From positions 1-64,000 of the forward strand of contig NZ_JAMWMR010000007.1 of NCBI RefSeq assembly GCF_023887685.1: DNA of 64,000 nt. The letters are read 5' to 3'. Origin of the DNA: Streptomyces macrolidinus. GTDB lineage: Bacteria > Actinomycetota > Actinomycetes > Streptomycetales > Streptomycetaceae. The position numbers were made by a program, and so were the translations under genes. The first letter of the stretch is position 1. Each line of letters starts with the position of its first letter. Under the pieces are notes generated by a model that worked only from the letters and a program-made list of their open reading frames with translations, searched no databases and was not told the DNA's origin. Below are positions 54,377-62,702 of this stretch, piece by piece.

Positions 54377-55921
54377 TCACGCGGACGGCAGGCAGCTGTC
54401 GGCCGGGGGGTCGCGTTCCGGCCAGGCGGTCTGCACGAAGCGGGTGCCGCCCGACGGCTTCAGCTCCACGATCGGCACCGCCTTGTCGTACGGATTGCCA
54501 TGCACATCGAGGCAGATCCATCCGCTCGCACCGTTCACCCGCTGCTTGCCCTTGATCAGCGCCCACTCGTTGACCACGTCCGCGAGCGAGGGCGCGGTCC
54601 TGCCGTTCAGCGTGGCCTCGCGCAGTCCCTTCACCGCGAGCTGCAGGGCGTCGTGCGCGATGATGAGCTGCCCGTCGTCGAGGGCGGTCGGTCCGATCGG
54701 GCCGACCGGCGCCTGCTCGGCGCGGCGGATCAGCTCGGCGAGGGTGGCGGCGTCGGCCGTGCTGCCGCCGGTCGCCGCCGTCTTCCCCTTCCAGGCGTCC
54801 GGATGGGCCAGCGCGGTGTACCGCACGGAGAGGTTGCGGGTCAGGGCCTTGCGGTCGAGCTTCGTGTCCCCGGCGAGATACGAGCCCTCGTCCCCGGTGA
54901 GCACGGTGAACCTGTGGTCCGTGCAGCCGCGTTGCCCCAACTGGTTGATGAACTGGCGTAGTTGGGTGTGGCGTCCGGCGAACAGGACCGTGTCGGTGGA
55001 CTTCGGGGTGTCGCACAGGAGCTGGGTGATCTGGCGGAACTGGTTCGCGGTCGTGCCGTCCTGGGTGCGGTCCGCGGGCGGGGTGAACGACTGCGGCTGG
55101 TGCAGCGTTCCGGGCAGCAGCTTCTCCAGGGAGGTCTGGAGCGTACGGGTGTAGGGGTCGCCCGGCTTGTCGTACACCAGCAGCGCCTTGCGGGCCGTCA
55201 CCTGGGCGAACGCGGCCAGGGCGCGGGCCTCGTCGGTGTTGGTGGGGGCGACGCGGGCGAGCCCGGGGAACGGGTCCTTGCCGCCTTGCCCGTTGGCGAG
55301 GTCGTCGGCGGTGATCGAGGAGCCGACCACGGGGATACCGCGGTGGGTCAGCTCCCGGACGGCCTTCTTGTTGTTGTCGGTGCTCTGCCCTATCCCGGTC
55401 ACCGCGCGCAGCCGCTCCGGGCCCTTGGTCATCTCCTCCAGCCGGTCGACCACCTCCTGCCAATGGGCCCCGTCCGCCCCGGTGTTGGCCAGGGCGAGCC
55501 GGACCCGCGGGTACTCGCCGGTCGGTTCGTGATTGACCTGGTACTGGGCCAGATAGGCGCCCTGGAGTTCATGCAGGGTGTCGTTCAGGCTCGCCGGGGC
55601 GGAGGTGGTGAACGGCAGCAGCAGCGCGACCGTCACGTAACTGCCGGGCTTGAGGCGGCGGTTCTCGCGGTCGATCGCATCCGCGGCGGCGGTGAACCGG
55701 TGCTGCTTGAAGTCGTACGCCGTCGTGGACACGCCCACGCAGTCGTTGCTGCCCTGCGGGCGGGTCACACCCGTGGCGCAGGACCGGTCCTCCCGGGTGA
55801 GCCGGAGCCCGCCCCATACGCCGGCAGCCACCAGCGCGGCGGCGAGCAGCAGCGCCACATACCGGCGGAACCGGATCTCCCAGACGTCCTCGCGCAGCCA
55901 TCTCCACAGCCGTGCCGCCAT
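54377..55921 (-). CDS. membrane-anchored periplasmic-binding-type receptor
   Basis: A 514-residue protein with an N-terminal anchor (FRRYVALLLAAALVAAGVWG, about 18-37) and no lipobox. The extracellular part resembles type I periplasmic-binding/branched-chain amino acid receptor domains: SYVTVALLLPFTTSAP, AYLAQYQVNHEPTGEYPRV, VVGSSITADDL, DKPGDPYTRTLQTSLEK, and VNEWALIKGKQRVNGASGWI. There is no permease nearby. Its start overlaps the stop of the upstream ATPase gene (TGATG), so the two are translated together; a sensing rather than transport role is inferred. Confidence 0.75.
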   Translation of the reverse strand: MAARLWRWLREDVWEIRFRRYVALLLAAALVAAGVWGGLRLTREDRSCATGVTRPQGSNDCVGVSTTAYDFKQHRFTAAADAIDRENRRLKPGSYVTVALLLPFTTSAPASLNDTLHELQGAYLAQYQVNHEPTGEYPRVRLALANTGADGAHWQEVVDRLEEMTKGPERLRAVTGIGQSTDNNKKAVRELTHRGIPVVGSSITADDLANGQGGKDPFPGLARVAPTNTDEARALAAFAQVTARKALLVYDKPGDPYTRTLQTSLEKLLPGTLHQPQSFTPPADRTQDGTTANQFRQITQLLCDTPKSTDTVLFAGRHTQLRQFINQLGQRGCTDHRFTVLTGDEGSYLAGDTKLDRKALTRNLSVRYTALAHPDAWKGKTAATGGSTADAATLAELIRRAEQAPVGPIGPTALDDGQLIIAHDALQLAVKGLREATLNGRTAPSLADVVNEWALIKGKQRVNGASGWICLDVHGNPYDKAVPIVELKPSGGTRFVQTAWPERDPPADSCLPSA

Positions 55922-58029
55922 CACCGGCTCCCGTCCTGGTCGTCTTGTGGGACGTGCAGTGGCCGTCCGGCCGTCGCGTGCGCGGGCCAGTCCCGCGAGG
56001 CCCGCCACAACAGGGCGGTACCTCCGGGCCGCAGGTTCGACAACTGCTCCAGCTCGAAGCGCAGTCGCTCGGCCACCTGCGGGTCGGGCAGCACCAGCGG
56101 ATCGGTGAGCTGCCAGACCGCGTGCAGCAGTCGCCGTACACGCAGATGCAGTACGGCGTCCACGCCCTCCGGCACCGGATGCGCCGCGTCCGTACGGCCG
56201 AGCGCGATCGCCGTGCGGTGATCGCGCTCGGTGACGTCGCGGCCCTCGGGATCGTGGGCGTGGAAGTAGGGCGCGGAGGCGATGAACAGCAGCGCGGACA
56301 GCCAGTCCCCGACGTCGGCGTCGGGGAAGGTGTCCCGCAGATGGGCCACCGCGAAGTCGGCCGTGCCGAGGGCCAGTTCGTGGTGCAGCCGGTAGCGGGC
56401 GGCGTCCGCGCCGTCCCGCTCGCCGTAGTGGTCGATGAGCGCGCGGTGGGTGGCCTGCCACTCGGCGTGGTCCGTGCCGAGATGGTGCAGCCGCAGCAGG
56501 AGCAGCGCCCGCAGGAACGGGTCGCCGACGAACTGCCCGGCGGTCGTGGGCCACCCCTCCTCGGCGAGCCGCTCCTCCAGGCCGAGCACCCCGGCCGCGC
56601 CGAAGTCGTCCGGCAGCCGGGCCTCGGCGAGCGCCAGCGCGGAGGCGCGGTCGTGGGCGGCGGCGAGCACGGTCAGCTCGTCCAGCCGGCCGCCCGGCAC
56701 GAGCCGGTCGAGCAGCTCCCGGTAGGCGGGGCGGCCGGTGTGGTCCTCGTGGACGGCGACATCGCCGGTGAGCAGCGCGCCGAGGGAGCCGGCGCCGCGC
56801 GGCAGGTTCTGCCGGGCGGAGGCGGCGAGCAGGGTGATGCCGAGCGGGCTGCCACCGGTCAACCGATGGGTGGCGTGCGGGAGTTGAGGCGGCATGGTGA
56901 GGCCGCGGCAGGCGGCGCCCATGAGGTGCAGGGTGTCGTCCGGGGTCAGCGGCGGCAGCGAGACGAGCAGGGCCCGGGAGGACGGGGAGGTGCCGGGCTC
57001 CCAGCCGGTGGCGCGGGTGACCTCGGTCAGCGAGCGCCGGGCGGCGTTGGGGAGCGCCGGGAAGGTGCCGCCGCCCGGGAGCGTCCGACCGCGCAGGGCG
57101 GCGAAGAAGACGACCTGGTCGCGGATGCCGTCCGCGCGGTCGCGCAGCACGTACTCCATGACGGCGCGCCCGGCGGGCGCGTGCACGTTGTCGAGCAGCA
57201 CGACCGGGCGGCCCAGGCGGTGCGAGCGCTGCATGACGCTCGCGTAGGCCTCGTCCAGGTCGGCCAGCAGGGCGCGGACGAGATGGCGCTCGGCGTGGGC
57301 GCGGGAGTCGCCGTCGGCCCGGAAGTGCCCCGACAGCAGGATCAGGCCGAGCTTGGGGTTGCCGCCCGCGTTCGGATAGTCCCGGTACCAGCCGACGGCC
57401 CGGCGCAGCCGCCGATGGGTCGGCGAGACGCCCTCGCTGAAGGACTCCAGCGTCGCCTCGATGATCCCTTCCACGACGGGCCCGGTGTGGGACATGGTCG
57501 AGACGAGCTTGGCGACGACCTTGGTCGCCCAGCGGCCGGCGAAGCCGTCGAGGAAGGACCGCGAGTCGTTGAGCAGCAGGATCCGCTCGGCCTCCTGCCG
57601 CATCCGGGGCATGTCCCGGTCGCTCCAGCCGCCCGCGGCGACGGCGAGCAGCCCGGAGGCGAGCCGCGGGAACCCGATCCGCCGGGCGCCCTTCACCGGC
57701 TCGGCGAGCTGCTCGGCGATCGTGGTGAGCGCCTGGGCGACCGGCGACCAGGCCGCGACGGGCCGCTCCGGCGGCGCGACGGCGAACTGCGGCTCCTCGC
57801 CGTCGACCAGCGCGATGGGCGTATGCCCCTGATAGGCGGCGCGCACCTCGCCGAGCAGCGCGCTCTTGCCGAGCCCGCGCCCACCCGTGAACACCACGAA
57901 CGGGACGTCCACCGCATGCTCGTACGGGCCGGAGCGAAGCTGATACGGGCGCAGCCCGACCAACCGCGAGGCAAGACCGGGCGGGTCCGTGTCGAACAGC
58001 GGCCCCCGGCCGTGCAGCCGTCTGTCCAC
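55921..58029 (-). CDS. P-loop ATPase (STAND/AAA-like) coupled to the receptor gene
   Basis: A 702-residue ATPase. Walker A is GGRGLGKSALL (49-59) after FVVFTG; a Walker-B-like PVVLLDNVHAPAGRAVMEYV lies near 290. The middle and C-terminal parts are helical (LTGGSPLGITLLAAS, FELEQLSNLRPGGTALLW), as in STAND/NACHT-like signalling ATPases. GTG 58029 has GGGGGGAG 5 nt upstream; the open frame 35 codons upstream has none. It has no recognised effector domain. Its product and the extracellular receptor encoded next may form one system. Confidence 0.75.
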   Translation of the reverse strand: MDRRLHGRGPLFDTDPPGLASRLVGLRPYQLRSGPYEHAVDVPFVVFTGGRGLGKSALLGEVRAAYQGHTPIALVDGEEPQFAVAPPERPVAAWSPVAQALTTIAEQLAEPVKGARRIGFPRLASGLLAVAAGGWSDRDMPRMRQEAERILLLNDSRSFLDGFAGRWATKVVAKLVSTMSHTGPVVEGIIEATLESFSEGVSPTHRRLRRAVGWYRDYPNAGGNPKLGLILLSGHFRADGDSRAHAERHLVRALLADLDEAYASVMQRSHRLGRPVVLLDNVHAPAGRAVMEYVLRDRADGIRDQVVFFAALRGRTLPGGGTFPALPNAARRSLTEVTRATGWEPGTSPSSRALLVSLPPLTPDDTLHLMGAACRGLTMPPQLPHATHRLTGGSPLGITLLAASARQNLPRGAGSLGALLTGDVAVHEDHTGRPAYRELLDRLVPGGRLDELTVLAAAHDRASALALAEARLPDDFGAAGVLGLEERLAEEGWPTTAGQFVGDPFLRALLLLRLHHLGTDHAEWQATHRALIDHYGERDGADAARYRLHHELALGTADFAVAHLRDTFPDADVGDWLSALLFIASAPYFHAHDPEGRDVTERDHRTAIALGRTDAAHPVPEGVDAVLHLRVRRLLHAVWQLTDPLVLPDPQVAERLRFELEQLSNLRPGGTALLWRASRDWPAHATAGRPLHVPQDDQDGSR

Positions 58030-58262
58030 CGCGTCTCCCCCCGGGACGGTCCGGTCGGATGTGCTGCTGTGATGTGTACCCAACCCAGTGTAAGAAAGGG
58101 AGAGTTGATTCGGACTGGGGTGTGCGGTGTCCATTGGGTCACGGAATTCCCCGCGCCCGCGCGCTGCCGTGTCCGTTCCCTCATGCCCTCCCGCTCGTTA
58201 CTCCGAATGGGGCGTTTCGACGCCCGCTGTGGGTGAGTGGCGCACTGTCAGAGGGGGGAGTT

Positions 58263-59207
58263 GTGGGCAGACGCAACGCCGAGGTCGGCTCGGGAGCCGG
58301 TACCGCAGCGCTGTTCGGCGAGGTGCTCAGGTACTTCCGTGAGGCAGCCGGGCTCACGCAGGAGGGCTTGGCGCGCGAGATCCCGTGCGACCGTTCGTTC
58401 GTGACGCGCGTGGAGGCGGGTACACGGGTACCGCAGGACTGGTTCGCGAAGAAGTGCGACGAACTGCTGGGCACGGGTGGGGTGTTGCTGCGACTGTGGC
58501 AGAAGATCGACTGGTATGGGCGGGTGGAGCATCCGGACTGGTTCCGGCAGCGGGCTGACATGGACGCGGAGGCAGTGGCGCTGCGGGAGTATCAAGAGCG
58601 CGTCATACCTGGCCTGTTGCAGACGGAGGACTACGCGAGGGCTCTGTTCTCGCGTGTTGCGACCGGTGAAGAAGTCGAGGAACGAGTTCACGCCCGACTG
58701 AGCCGACAGCAGCGGTTCCTGGCTGAGGACGGTCCGTTGTACCTCGTGGTGCTGGACGAGAGCTGTCTGCGTAATGTGGTGGAGAACTCAGCCGTTATGC
58801 GGGACCAGTGCGCGCACCTGCTCGCCGTGGGGCGTCGCCCCAACATTCGTATTCAGGTGGCCCCCGCCGGCCCTCGCGAACTCTCCCGGCCCAGTGGTTC
58901 CATGTCGTTGATCACGCTGCCGGACGGCCATCAGTGGGTCTATTCGGAATCGCTGGATCGTGGCCATTTCACCGACGAACCAATCGTGTTCGCATGCCAC
59001 AGCCAGACCTATGATGTGCTCAGGGCCGACGCTCTGTCAGTCCCGGAATCCGCCGCTTTGATCGGTGACGTGATGGAGGGTTACGAGCAGCATGGACAGG
59101 TACGAACTCAGCGCGGCGATGTGGATCAAGAGCAGCTACAGCGACTCCAACGGCGGCAATTGCGTCGAAATCGCCCCCGGTTTCCCCGCCGCCGTCCCCG
59201 TTCGTGA
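58263..59207 (+). CDS. XRE-family regulator with DUF5753 domain
   Basis: A 314-residue regulator. The N-terminal helix-turn-helix is VLRYFREAAGLTQEGLAREI with SFVTRVEAGTRVP. DUF5753 follows (RVIPGLLQTEDYARALFSRV, ILVAPAGPRELSR-like, HQWVYSESLDRGHFTDEP). In Streptomyces such genes sit upstream of DUF397 genes. The last 36 residues (QVRTQRGDVDQEQLQRLQRR onward) are the DUF397 gene read in another frame, so the original stop has probably been lost. GAGGGGGGAG precedes GTG 58263. Confidence 0.82.
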   Translation: MGRRNAEVGSGAGTAALFGEVLRYFREAAGLTQEGLAREIPCDRSFVTRVEAGTRVPQDWFAKKCDELLGTGGVLLRLWQKIDWYGRVEHPDWFRQRADMDAEAVALREYQERVIPGLLQTEDYARALFSRVATGEEVEERVHARLSRQQRFLAEDGPLYLVVLDESCLRNVVENSAVMRDQCAHLLAVGRRPNIRIQVAPAGPRELSRPSGSMSLITLPDGHQWVYSESLDRGHFTDEPIVFACHSQTYDVLRADALSVPESAALIGDVMEGYEQHGQVRTQRGDVDQEQLQRLQRRQLRRNRPRFPRRRPRS

Positions 59208-59286
59208 CAGCAAGGTTCCGGACGGCCCGGTGCTGTCGGTCTCGCGCCGGGCTTGGTCGGCGTTCGTCGCGGACGTAGCGCGATGA
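59092..59286 (+). CDS. DUF397 domain-containing protein, copy 1
   Basis: A 64-residue DUF397 protein, the usual partner of XRE/DUF5753 regulators (toxin-antitoxin-like pairing has been proposed for some). Motifs are WIKSSYSDSNGGNCVEIAPG and VPVRDSK, with FVADVAR at the end. The start overlaps the XRE gene by 116 nt. It is nearly identical to the next gene and ends in an ATGA overlap with it. Confidence 0.85.
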   Translation: MDRYELSAAMWIKSSYSDSNGGNCVEIAPGFPAAVPVRDSKVPDGPVLSVSRRAWSAFVADVAR

Positions 59287-59483
59287 ACCGGCACGAACTC
59301 AGCGCGGCGATGTGGATCAAGAGCAGCTACAGCGACTCCAACGGCGGCGACTGCGTCGAAATCGCCCCCGGTTTCCCCGCCGCCGTCCCCGTTCGTGATA
59401 GCAAGTCCCCTGATGGCCCGGTGCTGTTGGTCTCGCGCCGGGCCTGGTCGGCGTTCGTCGCGGCAGCGGGGCGCCGCGTCTGA
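59283..59483 (+). CDS. DUF397 domain-containing protein, copy 2
   Basis: A 66-residue tandem duplicate of the preceding gene (offset 191 nt), with only scattered changes (GGDCVEIAPG, DSKSPDGPVLLVSRRAW). The duplication is recent. The start is ATG 59283, overlapping the upstream stop. It faces the PLDc_N gene 2 nt away. Confidence 0.85.
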   Translation: MNRHELSAAMWIKSSYSDSNGGDCVEIAPGFPAAVPVRDSKSPDGPVLLVSRRAWSAFVAAAGRRV

Positions 59484-59485
59484 CG

Positions 59486-59881
59486 TCAGTCCGCCGAGGG
59501 CTCCTCGCCTCGCTCCCGCCGCCGCAGCTCCTCCTCGCGGCGGCGCAGGTCGGCCTCCCAGTCCTTCAGCAGCGACTCGTCCTTCTTGTTCTCTTCCTTC
59601 AGCGACTTGAGGAACTCGGGGTTGTCATCGGGCGCGACCCAGGTCGTGCGGTGGTTGCGATGCCACTCCGAGGGCGTGGCGCCGCCCGCCGGAGCCTGGC
59701 GCACCTTGCCGGCGACGAGCCAGGCGATCGGGCCGACCAGCACCTCGCCGAAGAGCAGGATGATGATCACCCAGACCACCTTGGGCAGCCCCCGCACCTG
59801 CTCCTCGGGGGTGTTCAGGCAGTCGATGAAGGCATAGATCCACAACGCGAGGACCAGCAGGAAGGGCAGATACCGGAACAT
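59486..59881 (-). CDS. PLDc N-terminal domain-containing membrane protein
   Basis: A 131-residue protein with the cardiolipin-synthase N-terminal (PLDc_N) double helix LPFLLVLALWIYAFIDCLN and VVWVIIILLFGEVLVGPIAW, followed by a charged tail (EENKKDESLLKDWEADLRRR). It lacks the HKD catalytic domain, so it is not a phospholipase itself. ATG 59881. It is convergent with the DUF397 genes. The gap after it (59882-60213) is mostly a MITE-like element. Confidence 0.85.
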   Translation of the reverse strand: MFRYLPFLLVLALWIYAFIDCLNTPEEQVRGLPKVVWVIIILLFGEVLVGPIAWLVAGKVRQAPAGGATPSEWHRNHRTTWVAPDDNPEFLKSLKEENKKDESLLKDWEADLRRREEELRRRERGEEPSAD

Positions 59882-59987
59882 GGTTGTGCGATCCCCCCAG
59901 AGGACGGTGACAGAGCCGGGGACGGCCCGGTGACGGGGTCAGGGTAGCCCGTACCCCCGACACCCTTCCGCGTCGAACCCGACGGGT

Positions 59988-60167
59988 CTGGGGCCTGTAT
60001 GGAGTTGCCCGTCGTTCGCCCGGAGGGCGGGCGTCACGGCGTCTGGTGCGGTGCATCGCAAGGCGGAGGGTCGCCCGCGTACTGGGTGTACGCGGGTGAT
60101 CCGACAACGCGGCGAGGTGCCGTGCCAGGCGTCGTGACGCAGGTGGGCAACTCCATACAGGCCCCAG
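59988..60167. mobile_element. MITE-like palindromic repeat
   Basis: Ends ctggggcctgtatggagttg and complement (59988-60010 and 60145-60167); the terminal repeats pair perfectly over 23 bp. The interior has gtgcggtgcatcgcaaggcg and caacgcggcgaggtgccgtg as in the 49.0 kb copy. Its right end is 46 nt before the mqnL start, next to a promoter-like hexamer. Confidence 0.85.
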
Positions 60168-60200
60168 GGGGTGGGCGCAGGGGCGGCGCGGCGCCTCGGC

Positions 60201-60206
60201 GATACT
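60201..60206 (+). promoter_or_regulatory. -10-like hexamer for a leaderless mqnL transcript
   Basis: GATACT lies 7 nt before ATG 60214. There is no Shine-Dalgarno, so a transcript starting at or near the ATG is likely. No convincing -35 is visible; that region borders the MITE-like repeat. Confidence 0.4.
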
Positions 60207-60213
60207 GGTGCGC

Positions 60214-61671
60214 ATGGCTTACGACGATCTTCGGACCCTGCTCCGGGCGCTGGAGCGCGAGGGCGATCTCAAACGCGTGAAGGCGGAGGTCGACCCCTAT
60301 CTGGAAGTCGGGGAGATCGTCGACCGGGTGCAGAAGTCCGGCGGGCCCGCGCTGCTCTTCGAGAACGTGCGCGGTGCGTCGATGCCGCTCGCCATGAACG
60401 TCTTCGGGACCGACCGGCGCCTGCTGAAGGCCCTCGGCCTGAAGTCGTACGGCGAGATCTCCGAGAAGATCGGCGGCCTGCTGAAGCCCGAACTGCCGCA
60501 CGGGTTCGTCGGGATGCGCGAGGCCTTCGGGAAGCTCGGCACGATGGCCCATGTGCCGCCGCGGAAGGTCAAGGCGGACAGCGCGCCCGTGCAGGAGGTC
60601 GTGCTGCACGGCGACGACGTCGATCTCGACGCCCTGCCCGCGCTGTTCACCTGGCCCCAGGACGGCGGCTCCTTCTTCAACCTCGGGCTCACCCACACCA
60701 AGGACCCGGAGACCGGGATCCGCAACCTCGGGCTGTACCGCCTCCAGCGCCACGACCGGCACACCATCGGGATGCACTGGCAGATCCACAAGGACAGCCG
60801 CAACCACTACCAGGTGGCCGCCAAGCGCGGCGAGAAGCTCCCGGTCGCCATCGCCTTCGGCTGCCCGCCCGCCGTCACCTACGCCTCCACCGCGCCCCTG
60901 CCCGGCGACATCGACGAGTACCTCTTCGCCGGGTTCATCGCGGGCCGGCGCATCGAGATGGTCGACTGCAAGACCGTCCCGCTCCAGGTCCCGGCCCATG
61001 CCGAGGTCGTCCTCGAAGGCTGGCTGGAGCCCGGCGAGATGCTGCCGGAGGGGCCGTTCGGCGACCACACCGGCTTCTACACGCCGCAGGAGCCCTTCCC
61101 GGCGCTGACGATCGACTGCGTCACCATGCGCCGGCGCCCGCTGCTCCAGTCGATCGTGGTGGGCCGCCCCCCGACGGAGGACGGTCCCCTCGGCCGGGCC
61201 ACCGAGCGCTTCTTCCTCCCCCTGCTCAAGATCATCGTGCCGGACATCGTGGACTACCACCTGCCCGAGGCGGGCGGGTTCCACAACTGCGCGATCGTGT
61301 CGATCGACAAGAAGTACCCCAAGCACGCCCAGAAGGTGATGCACGCGATCTGGGGCGCGCACATGATGTCGCTGACCAAGCTCATCGTGGTCGTCGACGC
61401 CGACTGCGACGTCCACGATCTGCACGAGGTCGCCTGGCGGGCCCTCGGCAACACGGACTACGCCCGTGACCTCACGGTCGTGGAAGGCCCCGTCGACCAT
61501 CTCGACCACGCCTCCTACCAGCAGTTCTGGGGCGGCAAGGCGGGCATCGACGCGACGAGGAAGTGGCCCGAGGAGGGCTACACCCGGGACGGCGGCTGGC
61601 CCGAGATGGTGCTGTCCGACCCGGAGACATCCGAACGGGTGACGCGACGCTGGAAGGAGTACGGGCTCTGA
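60214..61671 (+). CDS. mqnL: menaquinone biosynthesis decarboxylase, UbiD family
   Basis: A 485-residue UbiD-type decarboxylase that uses prenylated FMN, made by UbiX (the partner mqnM lies 1.7 kb downstream). Together with MqnP it acts late in the futalosine pathway of menaquinone synthesis. Motifs are LFTWPQDGGSFFNLGLTHTK, HWQIHKDSRNHYQ, the E-R-E-type region IEMVDCKTVPLQVPAHAEVV, and GPFGDHTGFYTP. ATG 60214 is preferred over GTG 60208. It is followed by mqnP after an 82-nt gap that holds a CRISPR-repeat-like sequence. Confidence 0.93.
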   Translation: MAYDDLRTLLRALEREGDLKRVKAEVDPYLEVGEIVDRVQKSGGPALLFENVRGASMPLAMNVFGTDRRLLKALGLKSYGEISEKIGGLLKPELPHGFVGMREAFGKLGTMAHVPPRKVKADSAPVQEVVLHGDDVDLDALPALFTWPQDGGSFFNLGLTHTKDPETGIRNLGLYRLQRHDRHTIGMHWQIHKDSRNHYQVAAKRGEKLPVAIAFGCPPAVTYASTAPLPGDIDEYLFAGFIAGRRIEMVDCKTVPLQVPAHAEVVLEGWLEPGEMLPEGPFGDHTGFYTPQEPFPALTIDCVTMRRRPLLQSIVVGRPPTEDGPLGRATERFFLPLLKIIVPDIVDYHLPEAGGFHNCAIVSIDKKYPKHAQKVMHAIWGAHMMSLTKLIVVVDADCDVHDLHEVAWRALGNTDYARDLTVVEGPVDHLDHASYQQFWGGKAGIDATRKWPEEGYTRDGGWPEMVLSDPETSERVTRRWKEYGL

Positions 61672-61710
61672 TGCGGCCGTACACGCTGGAAGCAGGCAGC
61701 GCGGAGACGG

Positions 61711-61739
61711 GGCTTCCCCGCCGCCGCGGGGATGAACCG
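61711..61739 (+). repeat. solitary sequence resembling a type I-E CRISPR repeat
   Basis: 29 nt with the stem ccccgc/gcgggg (61716-61721 and 61726-61731), a 4-nt loop, and the 3' handle GGATGAACCG typical of type I-E repeats in actinobacteria. No second repeat, spacer or cas gene lies nearby, so this is not an array. Confidence 0.55.
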
Positions 61740-61753
61740 GAGTACGCGTTCTG

Positions 61754-62656
61754 ATGAGTTCAGCATCCGCCGCGATCCCGCAGCCAGGACGTACCAAGGC
61801 GTTCCTGCGCCTGGTGATGATCGAGCACTCCGTGTTCGCCCTGCCCTTCGCGTACATCGCCGCGCTGACCGCGATGTACAAGTGGGACGAGTCCATCCAC
61901 TGGGGACGGTTGCTGCTCGTCACCGTCTGCATGGTGGGGCTGCGGACCTTCGCGATGGCGGTCAACCGGATCATCGACCGGGAGATCGACGCCCGTAACC
62001 CGAGGACCGCGCACCGCGAACTGGTCACGGGCGCGATGTCCGTCCGCCACGCGTGGACCGGCGCGCTGATCGCCCTGGTGGTCTTCCTGGGCTCCGCGGC
62101 CCTGCTCAACCCGCTCTGCCTCGCCCTCACCCCCGTCGCGGTGATCCCGATGGTGGTCTACCCCTACGGCAAGCGGTTCACGAACTTCCCGCAGGCCATT
62201 CTGGGTCTCGCCCAGGCGATGGGCCCGGTCGGCGGCTGGCTGGCGATCAGCGGCACCTGGTCCTGGGACGCGGTGATCCTCGGCCTCGCGGTCGGCGTCT
62301 GGATCGGCGGCTTCGACCTGATCTACGCCTGCCAGGACGTGGAGACGGACCGAGAGATCGGCGTCAGGTCGGTACCGGCCCGCTTCGGCATCCCGGCGGC
62401 GATCCGGGGCGCCCGGGTGTGCCACACGATCACGACGGCGCTGCTCGCGTGGTACGGGGTCACCACCGGCGCCGGGGTCTTCTTCTGGCTGGGCCTCGCG
62501 ATCACGGCGGGCGCCTTCGTCTACGAGCACACGATCGTCCGCCCCCACGACCTCAGCCGCCTCGACCGCGCGTTCTTCAGCGTCAACGGGTTCATCGGCA
62601 TTGCCCTGTTCGTGTGCGCGCTCCTCGACCTTCTGGTCCGGGGTCTGACCGTGTGA
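61754..62656 (+). CDS. mqnP: menaquinone biosynthesis prenyltransferase, UbiA family
   Basis: A 300-residue integral membrane prenyltransferase. The aspartate motifs are NRIIDREIDARNPRTAHREL and DLIYACQDVETDREIGVRSV. It attaches a polyprenyl tail to the 1,4-dihydroxy-6-naphthoate-type ring in the futalosine route; eight or nine helices are predicted. ATG 61754 is 82 nt after the mqnL stop. Neighbours mqnL and mqnM support the pathway assignment over a ubiquinone role. Confidence 0.93.
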   Translation: MSSASAAIPQPGRTKAFLRLVMIEHSVFALPFAYIAALTAMYKWDESIHWGRLLLVTVCMVGLRTFAMAVNRIIDREIDARNPRTAHRELVTGAMSVRHAWTGALIALVVFLGSAALLNPLCLALTPVAVIPMVVYPYGKRFTNFPQAILGLAQAMGPVGGWLAISGTWSWDAVILGLAVGVWIGGFDLIYACQDVETDREIGVRSVPARFGIPAAIRGARVCHTITTALLAWYGVTTGAGVFFWLGLAITAGAFVYEHTIVRPHDLSRLDRAFFSVNGFIGIALFVCALLDLLVRGLTV

Positions 62657-62702
62657 GTACGGTGCGGCCTACCGCCGAGGGCAGGACCCCAGGGAGGCCG
62701 CC

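Noticed and set aside
61674..61754. Small ORF through the CRISPR-like unit, and the minus-strand frame RFIPAAAGKP
   Set aside because: Translations of type I-E repeats commonly give such spurious peptides; there is no ribosome binding site.
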